From Microbulbifer sp. MKSA007 (lineage in GTDB: Bacteria > Pseudomonadota > Gammaproteobacteria > Pseudomonadales > Cellvibrionaceae): a stretch of 64,000 nt of DNA. Under the pieces are notes generated by a model. It ran no database searches. It had not been told where the DNA came from and was given only the letters and a program-made list of their open reading frames with translations. Each line of letters begins with the position of its first letter. Position 1 is the stretch's first letter. This document shows, piece by piece, positions 15,451 to 25,299 of this stretch. The translations under genes and the position numbers were made by a program. The stretch is taken from the NCBI GenBank assembly GCA_032615215.1, contig CP128433.1, positions 4,014,501 to 4,078,500 on the forward strand, given 5' to 3'.

Positions 15451-16088
15451 TGTGATGTCCTTTTATTTTTGCTCGGGCTTGATCCCAATTTTTTAAATTG
15501 TCTTTTTATGTTGCCGAGACTGTTTTATGGCTTGCGAAAGGTATCTGGTTAATTAGTGCCAAGAATATGACTAATAGCGCCAAACAGAATCTTAGGGCGA
15601 CAAGCAATATGACTATTTAGTCATAAAGAGAAGGAGGCTTAGGTGAATGTGACATAGTTCGCAAAAACTAAGAACCGCGACTTCGCTCTAGGTCACAGTA
15701 TTGATGAAGCTAAAGGTGAGTGAGCACTTCTAAAAAACTTTTGGAGCAAGCTATCTTTTCGAAGAAATAACTTACGTAAAGAAAAGGTTGAAATCGTTTA
15801 AATTTTGATCAACCCCTATCGTAGCACACAAGTATCGTAGCCACTTTTCTATCGATATACCTATGACACGTTATGCACCCTTTCCATAAAAAATTGTGGC
15901 ACTAAATTAAAACATGCAGCAAGAATTACAAGGTATAAATATATGAGCACCTCTACGGAGATAATTTTTAGAGTCTAACGATTCGGGAAATATACTACAT
16001 ATACTTAAAATCAAAAGGTAATCATCTAGTAGTAGATTATCCGCCGACCGAATGCATACTCATTGAACATCTACGGTAGGAAGGAAAA
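15451..16088. other. Intergenic region with no recognised gene
   Basis: About 638 bases, AT-rich, between the divergent lipase-like gene and the methyltransferase. I see an AAGGAC-type ribosome binding site for the lipase gene and an AGGAAGGA site just before 16089, but no gene, structured RNA or repeat of note. Confidence 0.5.
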
Positions 16089-16697
16089 ATGATAGAGCCA
16101 AAAAAGTTTTGGGATAAAACTGCAGCGCGCTATGCCAAAAGCCCTATAAAAGATTTAAAAAGTTACAAGAGAAAACTGGCTATAACACAAGAATATTTTC
16201 AGGCAGACTGGTCTGTACTGGAATTTGGATGCGGCACCGGCAGCACCGCTATTCATCACTCTCCCTATGTGAACAGTATAACTGCTACTGATATTTCCGA
16301 GAAGATGCTGGATATTGCTAAGCAAAAAGTAAAAATCGCTTCCATAAAAAACATAAATTTTAAACAAGGCACCTTAGGTTCACTAAAATTCGAACCAGAT
16401 AGTTTTAACGCCATCTTAGGGTTAAATATATTGCACCTTATCGAGGATATAGATGGTGCTATCGCGCGAGTTTACAATTTATTGAAATCCGGGGGCATAT
16501 TTGTATCAAGCACTGTATTAGTTAAGAAAAGCAATTGGCGATTCTTGATCCCAGTGATGCAACGCATAAACCTGGCCCCTTATGTCCACAAAATTGACAG
16601 GCAGGAGCTTTTAGACAAGCTTACACGAGTTGGTTTTCTTATTGATCAGGAGTGGCAGCCTAGTAAGGAATCAATTTTTTTGATAGCAAAAAAGTAA
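16089..16697 (+). CDS. Class I SAM-dependent methyltransferase
   Basis: Methyltransferase of 202 residues with the SAM-binding motif I VLEFGCGTGSTA near residue 40, an acidic motif after beta 2 (ATDISEKMLDIA) and the family strand NAILGLNILHLIED. The substrate cannot be read from the sequence; the fold is of the small-molecule or lipid type (Methyltransf_11/25). It lacks the conserved cysteines of arsenite methyltransferase, so it is not ArsM. AT-rich composition compared with the housekeeping genes and lack of an operon partner suggest an accessory gene. A strong AGGAAGGA site precedes the ATG. Confidence 0.8.
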   Translation: MIEPKKFWDKTAARYAKSPIKDLKSYKRKLAITQEYFQADWSVLEFGCGTGSTAIHHSPYVNSITATDISEKMLDIAKQKVKIASIKNINFKQGTLGSLKFEPDSFNAILGLNILHLIEDIDGAIARVYNLLKSGGIFVSSTVLVKKSNWRFLIPVMQRINLAPYVHKIDRQELLDKLTRVGFLIDQEWQPSKESIFLIAKK

Positions 16698-16834
16698 GTT
16701 CTTTATTTCCCATATACGTGGCCATATTTCAGACATCAGGACGAATTCCAGTAGAAAAACCAGGAGAGCGGTAAGGAGGAGCTCCCTTACCAAATTTATC
16801 TCCCAGTATCATTACAACAGTTCAGGAGAAAAAA

Positions 16835-19051
16835 TTAATTAACGCTATTTGAGTGGTAAATCATCGCCTGCCAAATATTTTTCTGACCACTCACATAGTT
16901 ATCGTAGGTGGGGTTTTTAATATAAGTCCAAGCTACTTTTCCATCACCTAAGTACATAGGCTCATCCAAACCACCCCATCCATAATTAGGTAACTCGATT
17001 GGCCCTTCAAGTACGTTTAGATCTGCATCGACTTCCATTACATAATAAGCTTTTGGTACTAATAACCGTTTAGAGCCGCTGTCGGCATAAATACGGTTAT
17101 AGGACAAGTTATCAGAAATACACTGGAATTTTGCATACCCAAACAAGTAGCGTCCATTTTTTAAATCAATAAGTTGTGGATCACTAATTTGGCAATCATC
17201 ATCCTCAACCAACCAATTAAAACCCTGGCCTTCCATACTACCGGTAGAGCTGACCTTGGCGATGCCAATACGGGTTAAAGAGCTGGAGTCTAATGCATCA
17301 CCAGAATAAAGTCCCTGTCTTGTTATTGTGGAGAAACTATCGTCATCTTCCCAATAGTTATAACTCATATAGGACAGGAAACAGTTTGTGGTGTCGTAAT
17401 CTGCACAATCTTCATCAAACGGACCTTCCCCAGACGGATCAATACCGACTTCATCCTGGAGAAAGCGATCCATATCCGCATCTTCAATATATTTAGGCGA
17501 GACGATCAAAGAAAGGTTCGTATTGGCATCCACTGGTACAACAGTATGACCGCCACCATTAGATACCATCGCAGACGTTGATGGTACGAAGTGATTAAAG
17601 CGCCCTTCTGTAGACGAACTGGAAGTTTCCATTTTCACTGCAATGGTACCCAGTTGCCCATGAGTGCTACCTATCCAGTCGTTCCAATCACTGGTGCAAA
17701 TTGCACCAAACATCTCATTGTCTGGATTATAGAATGAGCGAATATTTACTACGTGACCATCGCCGCAGGCCCAATACCAACCGCGATTATCTGAGCTGCT
17801 CATATCCAGGGACCAATTATTACGGTCAATAACCGTTAAGCCTGCCGAATAGTGAGAACTCCCATTTCCATCAAATACCCGTGCAGAAACTGAGAAACCA
17901 TAGCTACTACGACCCTGGCTGTCATCCTCAACATAAATCAGCTCTTGTGCGCCAAGATGAGTTCCACCGTGCATTTTATTTACTACGTAAGCATCAGGAA
18001 CTTCACTTAAAGGCTGATTTTCCCACTCTAGCAGCCAAATTTGCTCGTTATAGCTGTAACTGGCATCTCGAATGTGCTGCAGTAAATCGTCATAGTCGCC
18101 AGAGGAAAGGCTGGAAATAATATACTCCATCTCCTCTTGCATATCGGACCCTTTAATAGTGGTAAAGGATGGCGAATCCCCAAAATCAGTATCCGGGAAG
18201 TTTGCCTCCAAACCGGCAAGGAAATCGTCAAACGTAAGCGTAGGGTGTTCAGTAAAAAAGTCGATATATTTACCGTGATTGGTCGCAACCAGAAGACCAA
18301 TTTCATTCGCAATACGGGATTCAATGGTGGCAATGTTATCTTCCATTTTCATCCACGTTGAACCGTATTGCTCAACAAGGTCAGCTTCAACCTCATAACG
18401 CTCATTGGCTTGATAATCTGTATTGCATAGAACTGCTACTGTGGAGCAATCAGAGCTTACAGCCACACCGTGGGATTCATAACACTGATTTAACAGCGTT
18501 GCATTACCTGTTGCCTCAAAACTGGAAGTATCCGGATCATACTGTAGCTCATAAATAGAACCGTGAGTTGTATCCGCAGCAGTGTCCCCCTCTGACAAAG
18601 TAGTGGAAACAAACATTCTCGGAGTATCGGTATCTGTTGCACAGGTCGCAGTATAACTACGAATCGGGATATCAATATCCTCTTCATCCTGCTCCCCGTC
18701 AGTTCGTGCTATATAGTGTGCCATCTGGTAAACCTCACGGGCATTGTTCATACCTTCTGGCAAAGTTACGTCAATGGCAGTCAATGAGGCGAAGCCTAAA
18801 TCTGTATGCTCTACGTCTCCCACCACAACTGTAGTGCCCACATTATCCGAGATCGGATTATCATCACTGCCGGACGAACCCTGATCGCTACCACTACCGC
18901 TACCGCTACTGCCACTATTATTACCACTACCGCTACTATCTGAAGAGGGGTTGTCCGAATCCGAAGAGGAGCTCCCTCCACCACCTCCACACGCGGCCAG
19001 CAATGCCGTCAAAGAAAGCGCTATTAACTTCTTATTTATCAGTAAACCCAT
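16835..19051 (-). CDS. Large exported lipoprotein of unknown function
   Basis: Lipoprotein of 738 residues. The signal ends in LLAAC (Cys21) followed by GGGGG and a Ser/Gly/Asp-rich linker to about residue 71, a typical spacer that holds a domain away from the membrane. The rest is acidic and rich in Asp, Trp and Tyr with no domain I can name; stretches such as DDSQGRSSYGFSVSAR and LGDGKVAWTYIKN suggest beta-propeller-like strands. Many cysteines occur in pairs, which fits an exterior location. It stands alone with the linker coding region showing tandem Ser-Gly codons. A surface-exposed binding or hydrolytic protein is possible. Confidence 0.65.
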   Translation of the reverse strand: MGLLINKKLIALSLTALLAACGGGGGSSSSDSDNPSSDSSGSGNNSGSSGSGSGSDQGSSGSDDNPISDNVGTTVVVGDVEHTDLGFASLTAIDVTLPEGMNNAREVYQMAHYIARTDGEQDEEDIDIPIRSYTATCATDTDTPRMFVSTTLSEGDTAADTTHGSIYELQYDPDTSSFEATGNATLLNQCYESHGVAVSSDCSTVAVLCNTDYQANERYEVEADLVEQYGSTWMKMEDNIATIESRIANEIGLLVATNHGKYIDFFTEHPTLTFDDFLAGLEANFPDTDFGDSPSFTTIKGSDMQEEMEYIISSLSSGDYDDLLQHIRDASYSYNEQIWLLEWENQPLSEVPDAYVVNKMHGGTHLGAQELIYVEDDSQGRSSYGFSVSARVFDGNGSSHYSAGLTVIDRNNWSLDMSSSDNRGWYWACGDGHVVNIRSFYNPDNEMFGAICTSDWNDWIGSTHGQLGTIAVKMETSSSSTEGRFNHFVPSTSAMVSNGGGHTVVPVDANTNLSLIVSPKYIEDADMDRFLQDEVGIDPSGEGPFDEDCADYDTTNCFLSYMSYNYWEDDDSFSTITRQGLYSGDALDSSSLTRIGIAKVSSTGSMEGQGFNWLVEDDDCQISDPQLIDLKNGRYLFGYAKFQCISDNLSYNRIYADSGSKRLLVPKAYYVMEVDADLNVLEGPIELPNYGWGGLDEPMYLGDGKVAWTYIKNPTYDNYVSGQKNIWQAMIYHSNSVN

Positions 19052-19424
19052 CAGCTCTGCCCAACTCGTATGTCACTAAGATAATTTGTTATTGCTTGCC
19101 GTCATCCATTGAATTTTTATCCTCAATTGATGACCAAGTGCGCACTTTAAAGTGATGCAATCGATTGTCTGTGAACTGGTTTTAGAACCTGGCTGAGACC
19201 GATAAGTGGTAATTTTGCAGCGATAAACGGTACTAAAATACCAAAGCAGAAATAGTCGCATCATGAATGGTAATTGGGCGATACTTTGCGAATATACAAC
19301 TACAACGAACGGTTTCAGCTGCAACAATTGGATAGAAACTAGGAAAGCCGATATAGTGCTATTGATCGGCAATAAGCCAGTTTCCTGATAGATTGTCATT
19401 TATTCACAGTTTGGAAGTGTCAAT
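19052..19424. other. Intergenic region before the SIMPL gene
   Basis: This 373-base spacer separates the divergent lipoprotein gene and the SIMPL gene. A 107-codon minus-strand frame exists here but is rich in Leu, Ser and Gln without family resemblance, lacks a ribosome binding site, and looks like chance. No other element was seen. Confidence 0.45.
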
Positions 19425-20212
19425 ATGAAAAGACTTGCTCTTTTAGCTTCGCTACTCATTCCCAGCCTTTCAATGGCAACCCCAGAGATTAAAGGCTCCC
19501 CCAGGACTTACGCGACCTAATTTACCCAATATCAAGAGTTGTGACTCTCCACGGCAGTGCAAAAGAAACGGCTTATTCAGACCAGGCTATAGTCAATATT
19601 ATTGTCACCACTGAAGAGCCCCTCCTATCAGACGCCATTGCTAACAATAGTTCTTTGCGTGAACAATTAACCGAGAGCTTAATAAAGGCTGGCATAGACC
19701 GAGCTAAGATTAAAAATTCAAAATTTTCATCTTCCCCACAATTTGGTTGGCTAGGCAAAAATCCTTCCAGCTATAAAGTTATTAATAGGGTCGCAATAAC
19801 TATTAACAAGGAGGGACATTTACAGTCTATCGCAAGGCTAACCGATGAAAATAAAGAAATAGAAATAGTGAGTACTTCTTTTGAGCATTCAGAAGTATCT
19901 GAATATACAAAAAAGGTCCGATCTAAGGCACTAGCCAAAATCATGGAACAAAAAGCTGACTATGAGAGAACCCTGAGCATTCAGTTAACACCAGTTAATG
20001 TCCGTACAAATAATATCGGCTATCATGGGACAGCGGGAGCTGGAGCAATAGAAGAGGTTATCGTTACTGCTTCCAGAACTCGAAAAAGCAAATTTGAAGA
20101 TAGCTTTTCAGAAGCATATATAGAAACAGAGGTTAGTTCCTTCGACGAAGTTCAGTATGAGGCTTCGTTGTCCGTGGATTTTCAGGTTGTGCCGTCAGCT
20201 ACAACCGATTAA
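19425..20212 (+). pseudogene. SIMPL (DUF541) domain protein, frameshifted
   Basis: SIMPL/DUF541 protein, a periplasmic family of unclear role. A start at 19425 with a good site (TTGGAAG) gives a signal peptide (MKRLALLASLLIPSLSMA) and then a stop at about 19518. The rest of the protein continues in another frame from a C5 tract at 19498-19502: QDLRDLIYPISRVVTLHG, then SAKETAYSDQAIVNIIV and on to 20212. Adding one C to the tract joins the signal peptide to the SIMPL domain without a stop and gives about 263 residues. A GTG at 19541 could start the domain alone but would not be exported. Either one base is missing from the assembly or the gene is truly broken. Confidence 0.75.
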
Positions 20213-20280
20213 CTTTTGATTAAGCATTCAGGTTGGTAGGAGTGAAATAGATACTTCTACCAACTAAATACCCCAGTTGT

Positions 20281-20949
20281 TTAACCTACCGAAAGTGATA
20301 ATATCTGGCTAATCTCATTCAAACTACGATTTGACTGAGACTGCCAAGTTTCGATGGCTGCTTTTAGTGCAGCCCAGTCTTTCTTGGAGGAGGGAGACTT
20401 GTCGACAACCCCTTCTCGGATTAAGGCTCGAATGGTATCACTTGCAAAAACCAAAGTATCAACTCCCATTCGTCTTAGAAATACTTGGGCAGTCTTACCG
20501 CCGAGTCGATCACCACCTTTACGCAAGTACAGAAGATTCTCAATATAGTTGTCTGTATTCCAGCTAGAGAAATACGCTCCCAAACTTCCATGCTCATTAG
20601 ATAAATGCCAAAAGAAGTCTGCATTTCTCTGAATGGAGCGAGTTTTAGTCCAGTGCTTGATCATACCTTCCTGCCGCATTAGGTCATCTAACGCCTCTTC
20701 CGGTAAGTAACGACAGAACGAAACATCAAAGCCGTAAAAGATCTTCTCTATATCCGGCCACTTTTTTTCAACAACCTTCCAACTAAAACCGGCTTGAAAA
20801 ACAGCCCGGGATGCCGATGACAACCACTGACTGTCATGTATCTCTCTCAAGAGCTGCGCAGGCTTTGGCTTCACCAGCTTCGACTGAAGTCCATCTAACC
20901 CTCCAAATCGATCAATCACAGGTGCCTCAATGGCGGCGAACTCACGCAT
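20281..20949 (-). CDS. DNA-3-methyladenine glycosylase I (Tag) family protein
   Basis: A 222-residue member of the Tag family, which removes 3-methyladenine from alkylated DNA. The diagnostic block VFQAGFSWKVVEKKWPDIEK is followed by FYGFDV and then MIKHWTKTRSIQRNADFF, which match Tag's equivalents. The N-terminal zinc-binding Cys and the C-terminal His-Cys region of classic E. coli Tag are not evident, so this is the longer, zinc-less branch. Catalytic activity is likely but not certain. It stands alone on the minus strand. Confidence 0.75.
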   Translation of the reverse strand: MREFAAIEAPVIDRFGGLDGLQSKLVKPKPAQLLREIHDSQWLSSASRAVFQAGFSWKVVEKKWPDIEKIFYGFDVSFCRYLPEEALDDLMRQEGMIKHWTKTRSIQRNADFFWHLSNEHGSLGAYFSSWNTDNYIENLLYLRKGGDRLGGKTAQVFLRRMGVDTLVFASDTIRALIREGVVDKSPSSKKDWAALKAAIETWQSQSNRSLNEISQILSLSVG

Positions 20950-21140
20950 AATTCAGACCTTCCAGTAAATCTATCTCCATTCTACGCCTATAAATAGAAA
21001 TTCAAAGTATTTGGATTTTTAGCGGAACACTAAAAAGGTGGTGCGTGTTTTTCCTACCTAAACAACGCAAAAAGCCAACTAATTCTAAAAGTTTATATTT
21101 CAGAAAACTGAAATATAAAAGGATATTTCAATTTCCCCAA

Positions 21141-21172
21141 TAAATAAAGGGGAGCTAGCTCCCCTTTATTTA
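21141..21172. terminator. Bidirectional stem-loop terminator
   Basis: The perfect palindrome AAATAAAGGGGAGC/GCTCCCCTTTATTT lies downstream of the minus-strand oligopeptidase gene. A GC-rich core flanked by A and T on both sides fits an intrinsic terminator. About 300 bases (20950-21254) around it contain no gene. Confidence 0.8.
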
Positions 21173-21254
21173 CATGATACTTAAGTAGAGATATAAAAAA
21201 TAATTAGCTACCCATAATCAGACCTATATCTCTAAAATAAGCATAATATATTTA

Positions 21255-23438
21255 TTACTTAACCTTCTTATCAGTCTCTCCAGTTTTGTACCCAAGTAAA
21301 TCGAGGTAAAATGCATACTGTAAAGCGGTCTCCTTATAGCGACGGAAACGACCCGAAGAGCCACCGTGACCTGCTTCCATATTGGTATTGAATAACAACT
21401 GATTTTCATCGGTCTTCAATTCACGTAACTTTGCCACCCATTTCATTGGCTCAAAGTATTGCACCTGGGAATCATGTAGCCCAGTGGTTACCAACATATT
21501 GGGGTAATCCTGAGCTTTCACCTGGTCATAGGGAGAATAGGAAAGCATATATTCATAACTATCCTTATTATTAGGGTTTCCCCACTCGTCATACTCATTA
21601 ACAGTCAGGGGAATTGACTCATCAAGCATGGTAGTTACCACATCAACAAATGGCACCGCCGCAGTAACTCCCCTGTACAAATCCGGCTCCATATTGACTA
21701 CCGCGCCCATCAACAGCCCCCCGGCACTACCACCTGAAGCAAAGATCTTATCAGGGGCCCCATATTTTAATTTCCCCAACGCCTTGGTAACATCGATAAA
21801 ATCAGTGAAAGTATTCTTTTTATTGAACATCTTTCCATCTTCGTACCAAGCACGTCCCAGTTTTTGGCCTCCACGGATATGGGCAATAGCAAATACAAAG
21901 CCTCGATCAAGTAAGGACACCACTGAAGAGCGGAACCAGGGATCAACGGTGCTGCCGTATGAGCCATAGGCATATTGCAGTAATGGATTAGAGCCATCTT
22001 TCTTAAACTTATCTTTACGATAAACCAAAGATACCGGCACCTTAACACCATCTCGTGCCGCTACCAGGATACCCTCGCTCTGATAGTGCTCTGGGTCAAA
22101 ACCACCAAGAACTTTGTCTTGCTTAAGCAATTCCAAATCGCCACTATCCAGCTTGGCTTCATAGATACTATTTGGTGTCGTTAAACTCGAATAAGACACT
22201 CGAACACTCTCTGAGTCCAAGTTTGGATTTGAACTCAAGCCCAGCCTGTATACTGGATCATTAAACCCGACTTGAAGATCCTTATTATTCTCTAAATTAA
22301 TGAGTCGGAGACCTGTTTGCCCCGCTTTTCGTTCTATTACTGCCAGATGATGATCAAATAAAGTGAAATCTTCCAACAAAACCTCACTACTATGAGGTAT
22401 GACTTCCTGCCAATTAGATTTATCTGCAGCATCCTCCATGGCAACCTTCATAAGGCGGAAGTTTTCAGCTTGCCAGTTAGTCATGATATAAAAATCATTC
22501 CCTAACTTTAGCGCTGAATACTCATGGTCCTGTTCCCGGGGGTATAAGGGAGCAAAATCAGCGAGAGGGGTGTTTGCGTCCAGGATTGACTGGCCACTGC
22601 TAGTTGTAGAACTGTGGTGAATGCGTATCAGCTCTCCATCCCGGGATTTGGAAATCCACGTATAGAAAGCCTTATCCATCTCTTCGTAAACAACAACATC
22701 TTCACTCTGTGGCGTGCCCAACTTATGGCGCATTACCTGATAGCCGAGCAGAGTTTGATGGTCTTTATTGATATAGAAGACAGTTTGGTTATCGTTTGCC
22801 CAAACCGCAACTGGTGAAGCATTTTCCAATTTATCTGGCAGCATCTCACCAGTCTTTAAGTTCTTGAAGCGAATCGTGTAAACACGGCGCCCAACGCTAT
22901 CTTCAGGATATGCTACCAATTGATTACTGGGAGAAACGGCCAGGCGCCCTACACTAAAGTAGCCGTGGCCTTCAGCCAGTGCATTCACATCCAGCATAAC
23001 CTCTTCATCTGCTTCCTGGGTACCTTTACGTCGCGCGTGGATCGCGTATTCTTTCTCGGGAAGATAGCGGCTGTAATACCAATAACCATTATAATAAACG
23101 GGGACCGTTGATTTATCTTTCTCCAGACGGCCAGTCATTTCCTCAAAGAGTAATTCCTGTAACTCTTTGGTGTGGTGCATTACCGAATCGGTATAAGCAT
23201 TTTCTGCTTCCAGATGAGCAATAACATCTGGCGCCTTACGTTCATCGTCGCGCATCCAGTAGTAATTATCGATGCGCTCATGGCCATGCATAACCATTTT
23301 ATGGGGCACCTTCTTGGCTACAGGAGCGGAAGCCTGTTCGCTAAAAAAGGTTTTGTTCTCTGCTACTTGGTTATTTTCTGTCTCGCCACACCCTACTAAA
23401 CCAAGGGTGAGCAACAGTGTTGCTGTGGTTTTATTCAT
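21255..23438 (-). CDS. Oligopeptidase B-type S9A peptidase, lipoprotein form
   Basis: Prolyl oligopeptidase family (S9A) enzyme of 727 residues. The N-terminal beta-propeller begins after APVAKKVPHKMVMHGHERID, and the catalytic domain contains GGSAGG with Ser571, Asp656 in GLHDSQV and His691 in EAGHGGSSGR. Sequence features (DNYYWMRDD, ARDGVKVPVSLVYRKD) match oligopeptidase B, which cleaves peptides after Arg or Lys. Unlike the cytoplasmic E. coli enzyme it has a signal ending in a lipobox (LGLVGC, Cys17), so it should be anchored in the envelope. It lies next to the DASS transporter gene on the same strand, with about 85 bases between them. Confidence 0.88.
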   Translation of the reverse strand: MNKTTATLLLTLGLVGCGETENNQVAENKTFFSEQASAPVAKKVPHKMVMHGHERIDNYYWMRDDERKAPDVIAHLEAENAYTDSVMHHTKELQELLFEEMTGRLEKDKSTVPVYYNGYWYYSRYLPEKEYAIHARRKGTQEADEEVMLDVNALAEGHGYFSVGRLAVSPSNQLVAYPEDSVGRRVYTIRFKNLKTGEMLPDKLENASPVAVWANDNQTVFYINKDHQTLLGYQVMRHKLGTPQSEDVVVYEEMDKAFYTWISKSRDGELIRIHHSSTTSSGQSILDANTPLADFAPLYPREQDHEYSALKLGNDFYIMTNWQAENFRLMKVAMEDAADKSNWQEVIPHSSEVLLEDFTLFDHHLAVIERKAGQTGLRLINLENNKDLQVGFNDPVYRLGLSSNPNLDSESVRVSYSSLTTPNSIYEAKLDSGDLELLKQDKVLGGFDPEHYQSEGILVAARDGVKVPVSLVYRKDKFKKDGSNPLLQYAYGSYGSTVDPWFRSSVVSLLDRGFVFAIAHIRGGQKLGRAWYEDGKMFNKKNTFTDFIDVTKALGKLKYGAPDKIFASGGSAGGLLMGAVVNMEPDLYRGVTAAVPFVDVVTTMLDESIPLTVNEYDEWGNPNNKDSYEYMLSYSPYDQVKAQDYPNMLVTTGLHDSQVQYFEPMKWVAKLRELKTDENQLLFNTNMEAGHGGSSGRFRRYKETALQYAFYLDLLGYKTGETDKKVK

Positions 23439-23522
23439 CGAACTCTATCTCCCCTATCTATTTTTCTTTTATCCATTCGCCTGCTTATGCACATCTCACG
23501 CTGGCTATGATATAGACAAACA

Positions 23523-24902
23523 CTAACCAGCCAGGATCAACCAGCTCATCCCCGCTATTATCAGCGATGCCGTCACACTAAGTATCGCGCCCTCTCGAAC
23601 CATATCCTGTATACGTACTTTACCGGTTCCATACGCAATCGCATTAGGCGCTGTAGCTACAGGCAACATAAATGCACAACTGGCACTCATCGCCGCAGGT
23701 ATCATCAGCACCATGGGCTCAAAACCCGCTGAAGTGGCGGCTACAGCTAAAATTGGCATAAGTAGGGTTGCCGTAGCTGTATTGCTGGTTATCTCTGTCA
23801 AGAAGGTCACACTAAGGCATAGAATTACCAACAACAACCACAGTGGCATCGCCGTCAGGAAAGAAAGACCGTTGCCGAGCATATCGCTCAGTCCGGAACT
23901 GGAGAAACCTTTTGCTAGCGCTATACCACCAGCAAACAGTAATAGCATTCCCCAGGGGATCGTCTCTGCCGTCTGCCAATCCAGCAAGCGCCCTCCCTTA
24001 CCGTTGGGCACTAGAAACATAGCGACAACGGCTGCTAGAGCCACGGTTCCATCACCGGCAGCATCAATACCTATCAATTCGCTCCAACCACCAAACGGTG
24101 CATTGCGAGTAACCCATAGGAGAATTGCCACACCGAAAACCATTAAAGTTCGCTTTTCCTCTTGCCTCCACTCTCCCACTTGAGGGGGCTCAATATCATT
24201 TTTCAGATGCACATGACGGGTCAGCCAGAGGGCCATTATAGGCAGCGTCACCAAAGCAACTGGGACTCCTATTTTCATCCAGCCCAGGAAGCTAAACTCT
24301 CGTCCGGTTACTTCCTCGTATATTCCCATAAAAATAACATTGGGCGGCGTGCCCAGAGGAGTACCTACCCCACCCAGACTTGCGGCATAGGCAATACCCA
24401 GGATCAGGGCAATACTTAAGCGCTCGTTGTCGATCTTACTGAGAATTGCCAGGGCTATAGGCAGCATCATCAATGTGGTAGCAGTGTTGGAAATCCACAT
24501 GCTCAGGAAGCCTGCTGCCAGCATAAATCCGAGCACCAGCCTGCGGCCGCTGGAGACGCCCACAATACGCAACATATACAGGGCAAGGCGCTCGTGGGCC
24601 CCACTTTTCTCCAGGGCCTTGGACAAAATAAAGGCCCCCATCAGCAACAGAATGACATGACTTCCCAAGGAAGCTGCCACCTCCCGATGATCCGCTACTC
24701 CAAATAGAGGCAAGAGGACAAAAGGCACCAGTGACGTTGCGGGGATTGGAAGTGCTTCCGTTATCCACCAGATCACAGTTAACAAGGTAATTGCAGCAGT
24801 TACTGCCGGTAGATACTGCATCCCCAACGCTGATAAAAAGAAATAGAAGGCCACAGCAAAAAGAGGCCCCAAAACTATAAAGCGCTGCCGCGCGATTGAC
24901 AT
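23523..24902 (-). CDS. DASS (SLC13) family sodium:anion symporter
   Basis: Polytopic inner-membrane transporter of about 459 residues in the divalent anion:sodium symporter family. Around eleven hydrophobic segments are present, with the family motifs SNTATTLMMLPIALAIL and, in the second half, EITSNTATATLLMPILA, which form the two SNT substrate and sodium binding sites. Substrates in this family are C4-dicarboxylates, citrate or sulfate; the sequence does not decide between them. The ATG at 24902 is chosen over a TTG at 24914, with a weak GGGGG/AGG site. It precedes the oligopeptidase gene on the same strand. Confidence 0.85.
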   Translation of the reverse strand: MSIARQRFIVLGPLFAVAFYFFLSALGMQYLPAVTAAITLLTVIWWITEALPIPATSLVPFVLLPLFGVADHREVAASLGSHVILLLMGAFILSKALEKSGAHERLALYMLRIVGVSSGRRLVLGFMLAAGFLSMWISNTATTLMMLPIALAILSKIDNERLSIALILGIAYAASLGGVGTPLGTPPNVIFMGIYEEVTGREFSFLGWMKIGVPVALVTLPIMALWLTRHVHLKNDIEPPQVGEWRQEEKRTLMVFGVAILLWVTRNAPFGGWSELIGIDAAGDGTVALAAVVAMFLVPNGKGGRLLDWQTAETIPWGMLLLFAGGIALAKGFSSSGLSDMLGNGLSFLTAMPLWLLLVILCLSVTFLTEITSNTATATLLMPILAVAATSAGFEPMVLMIPAAMSASCAFMLPVATAPNAIAYGTGKVRIQDMVREGAILSVTASLIIAGMSWLILAG

Positions 24903-25299
24903 ACCTGCCCCCAACTACTCAAGGGTTTAATTTTTATAAGTTTGAATCTTGGGAGGGGGATAAACTCCTCGGTCAAGATGGCCGATAAAAATACAAGAAA
25001 CTGGTCCTTTTGCGCAGCTCTTTTTATTCCTAGAGTAAAATTCCCTCATGGAATTGGGTGTTACACCGTTGAATCCCTTAAATAGCTGATGTTCAGTGAT
25101 CAAATAGCAATCTATGTAACTGAAGGCATTTCGAGCAGCAAGGGTATGCAATCACTTACGCGAACCCCAAAATATGGACATACCTGACTATCAAGACTGA
25201 AAAACTAGCCCTTTGTACCATCACTTTTGTACATCTCGCTGGCATCCGTCAAACTATCGCCCACAATAGCTAGTAGTAGAATGAGGGCGGAAAGGAATC
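24903..25299. other. Intergenic region before the SLATT gene
   Basis: This 397-base spacer lies between the divergent DASS and SLATT genes. I see no gene, hairpin with a T run, or known operator in it. Short open frames on both strands look like chance. Confidence 0.45.

Noticed and set aside
16089..16697. The class I methyltransferase as the missing ArsM
   Set aside because: It is only 202 residues and lacks the conserved arsenite-binding cysteines; it is also 18 kb away from the arsenosugar-type operon.
19076..19399. A 107-codon minus-strand frame beside the SIMPL gene
   Set aside because: Composition is unlike its neighbours, it lacks a ribosome binding site and has no recognisable domain; most likely chance.
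24927..25151. A 74-codon minus-strand frame near the DASS gene
   Set aside because: No start signal or family resemblance; AT-rich intergenic sequence explains it.
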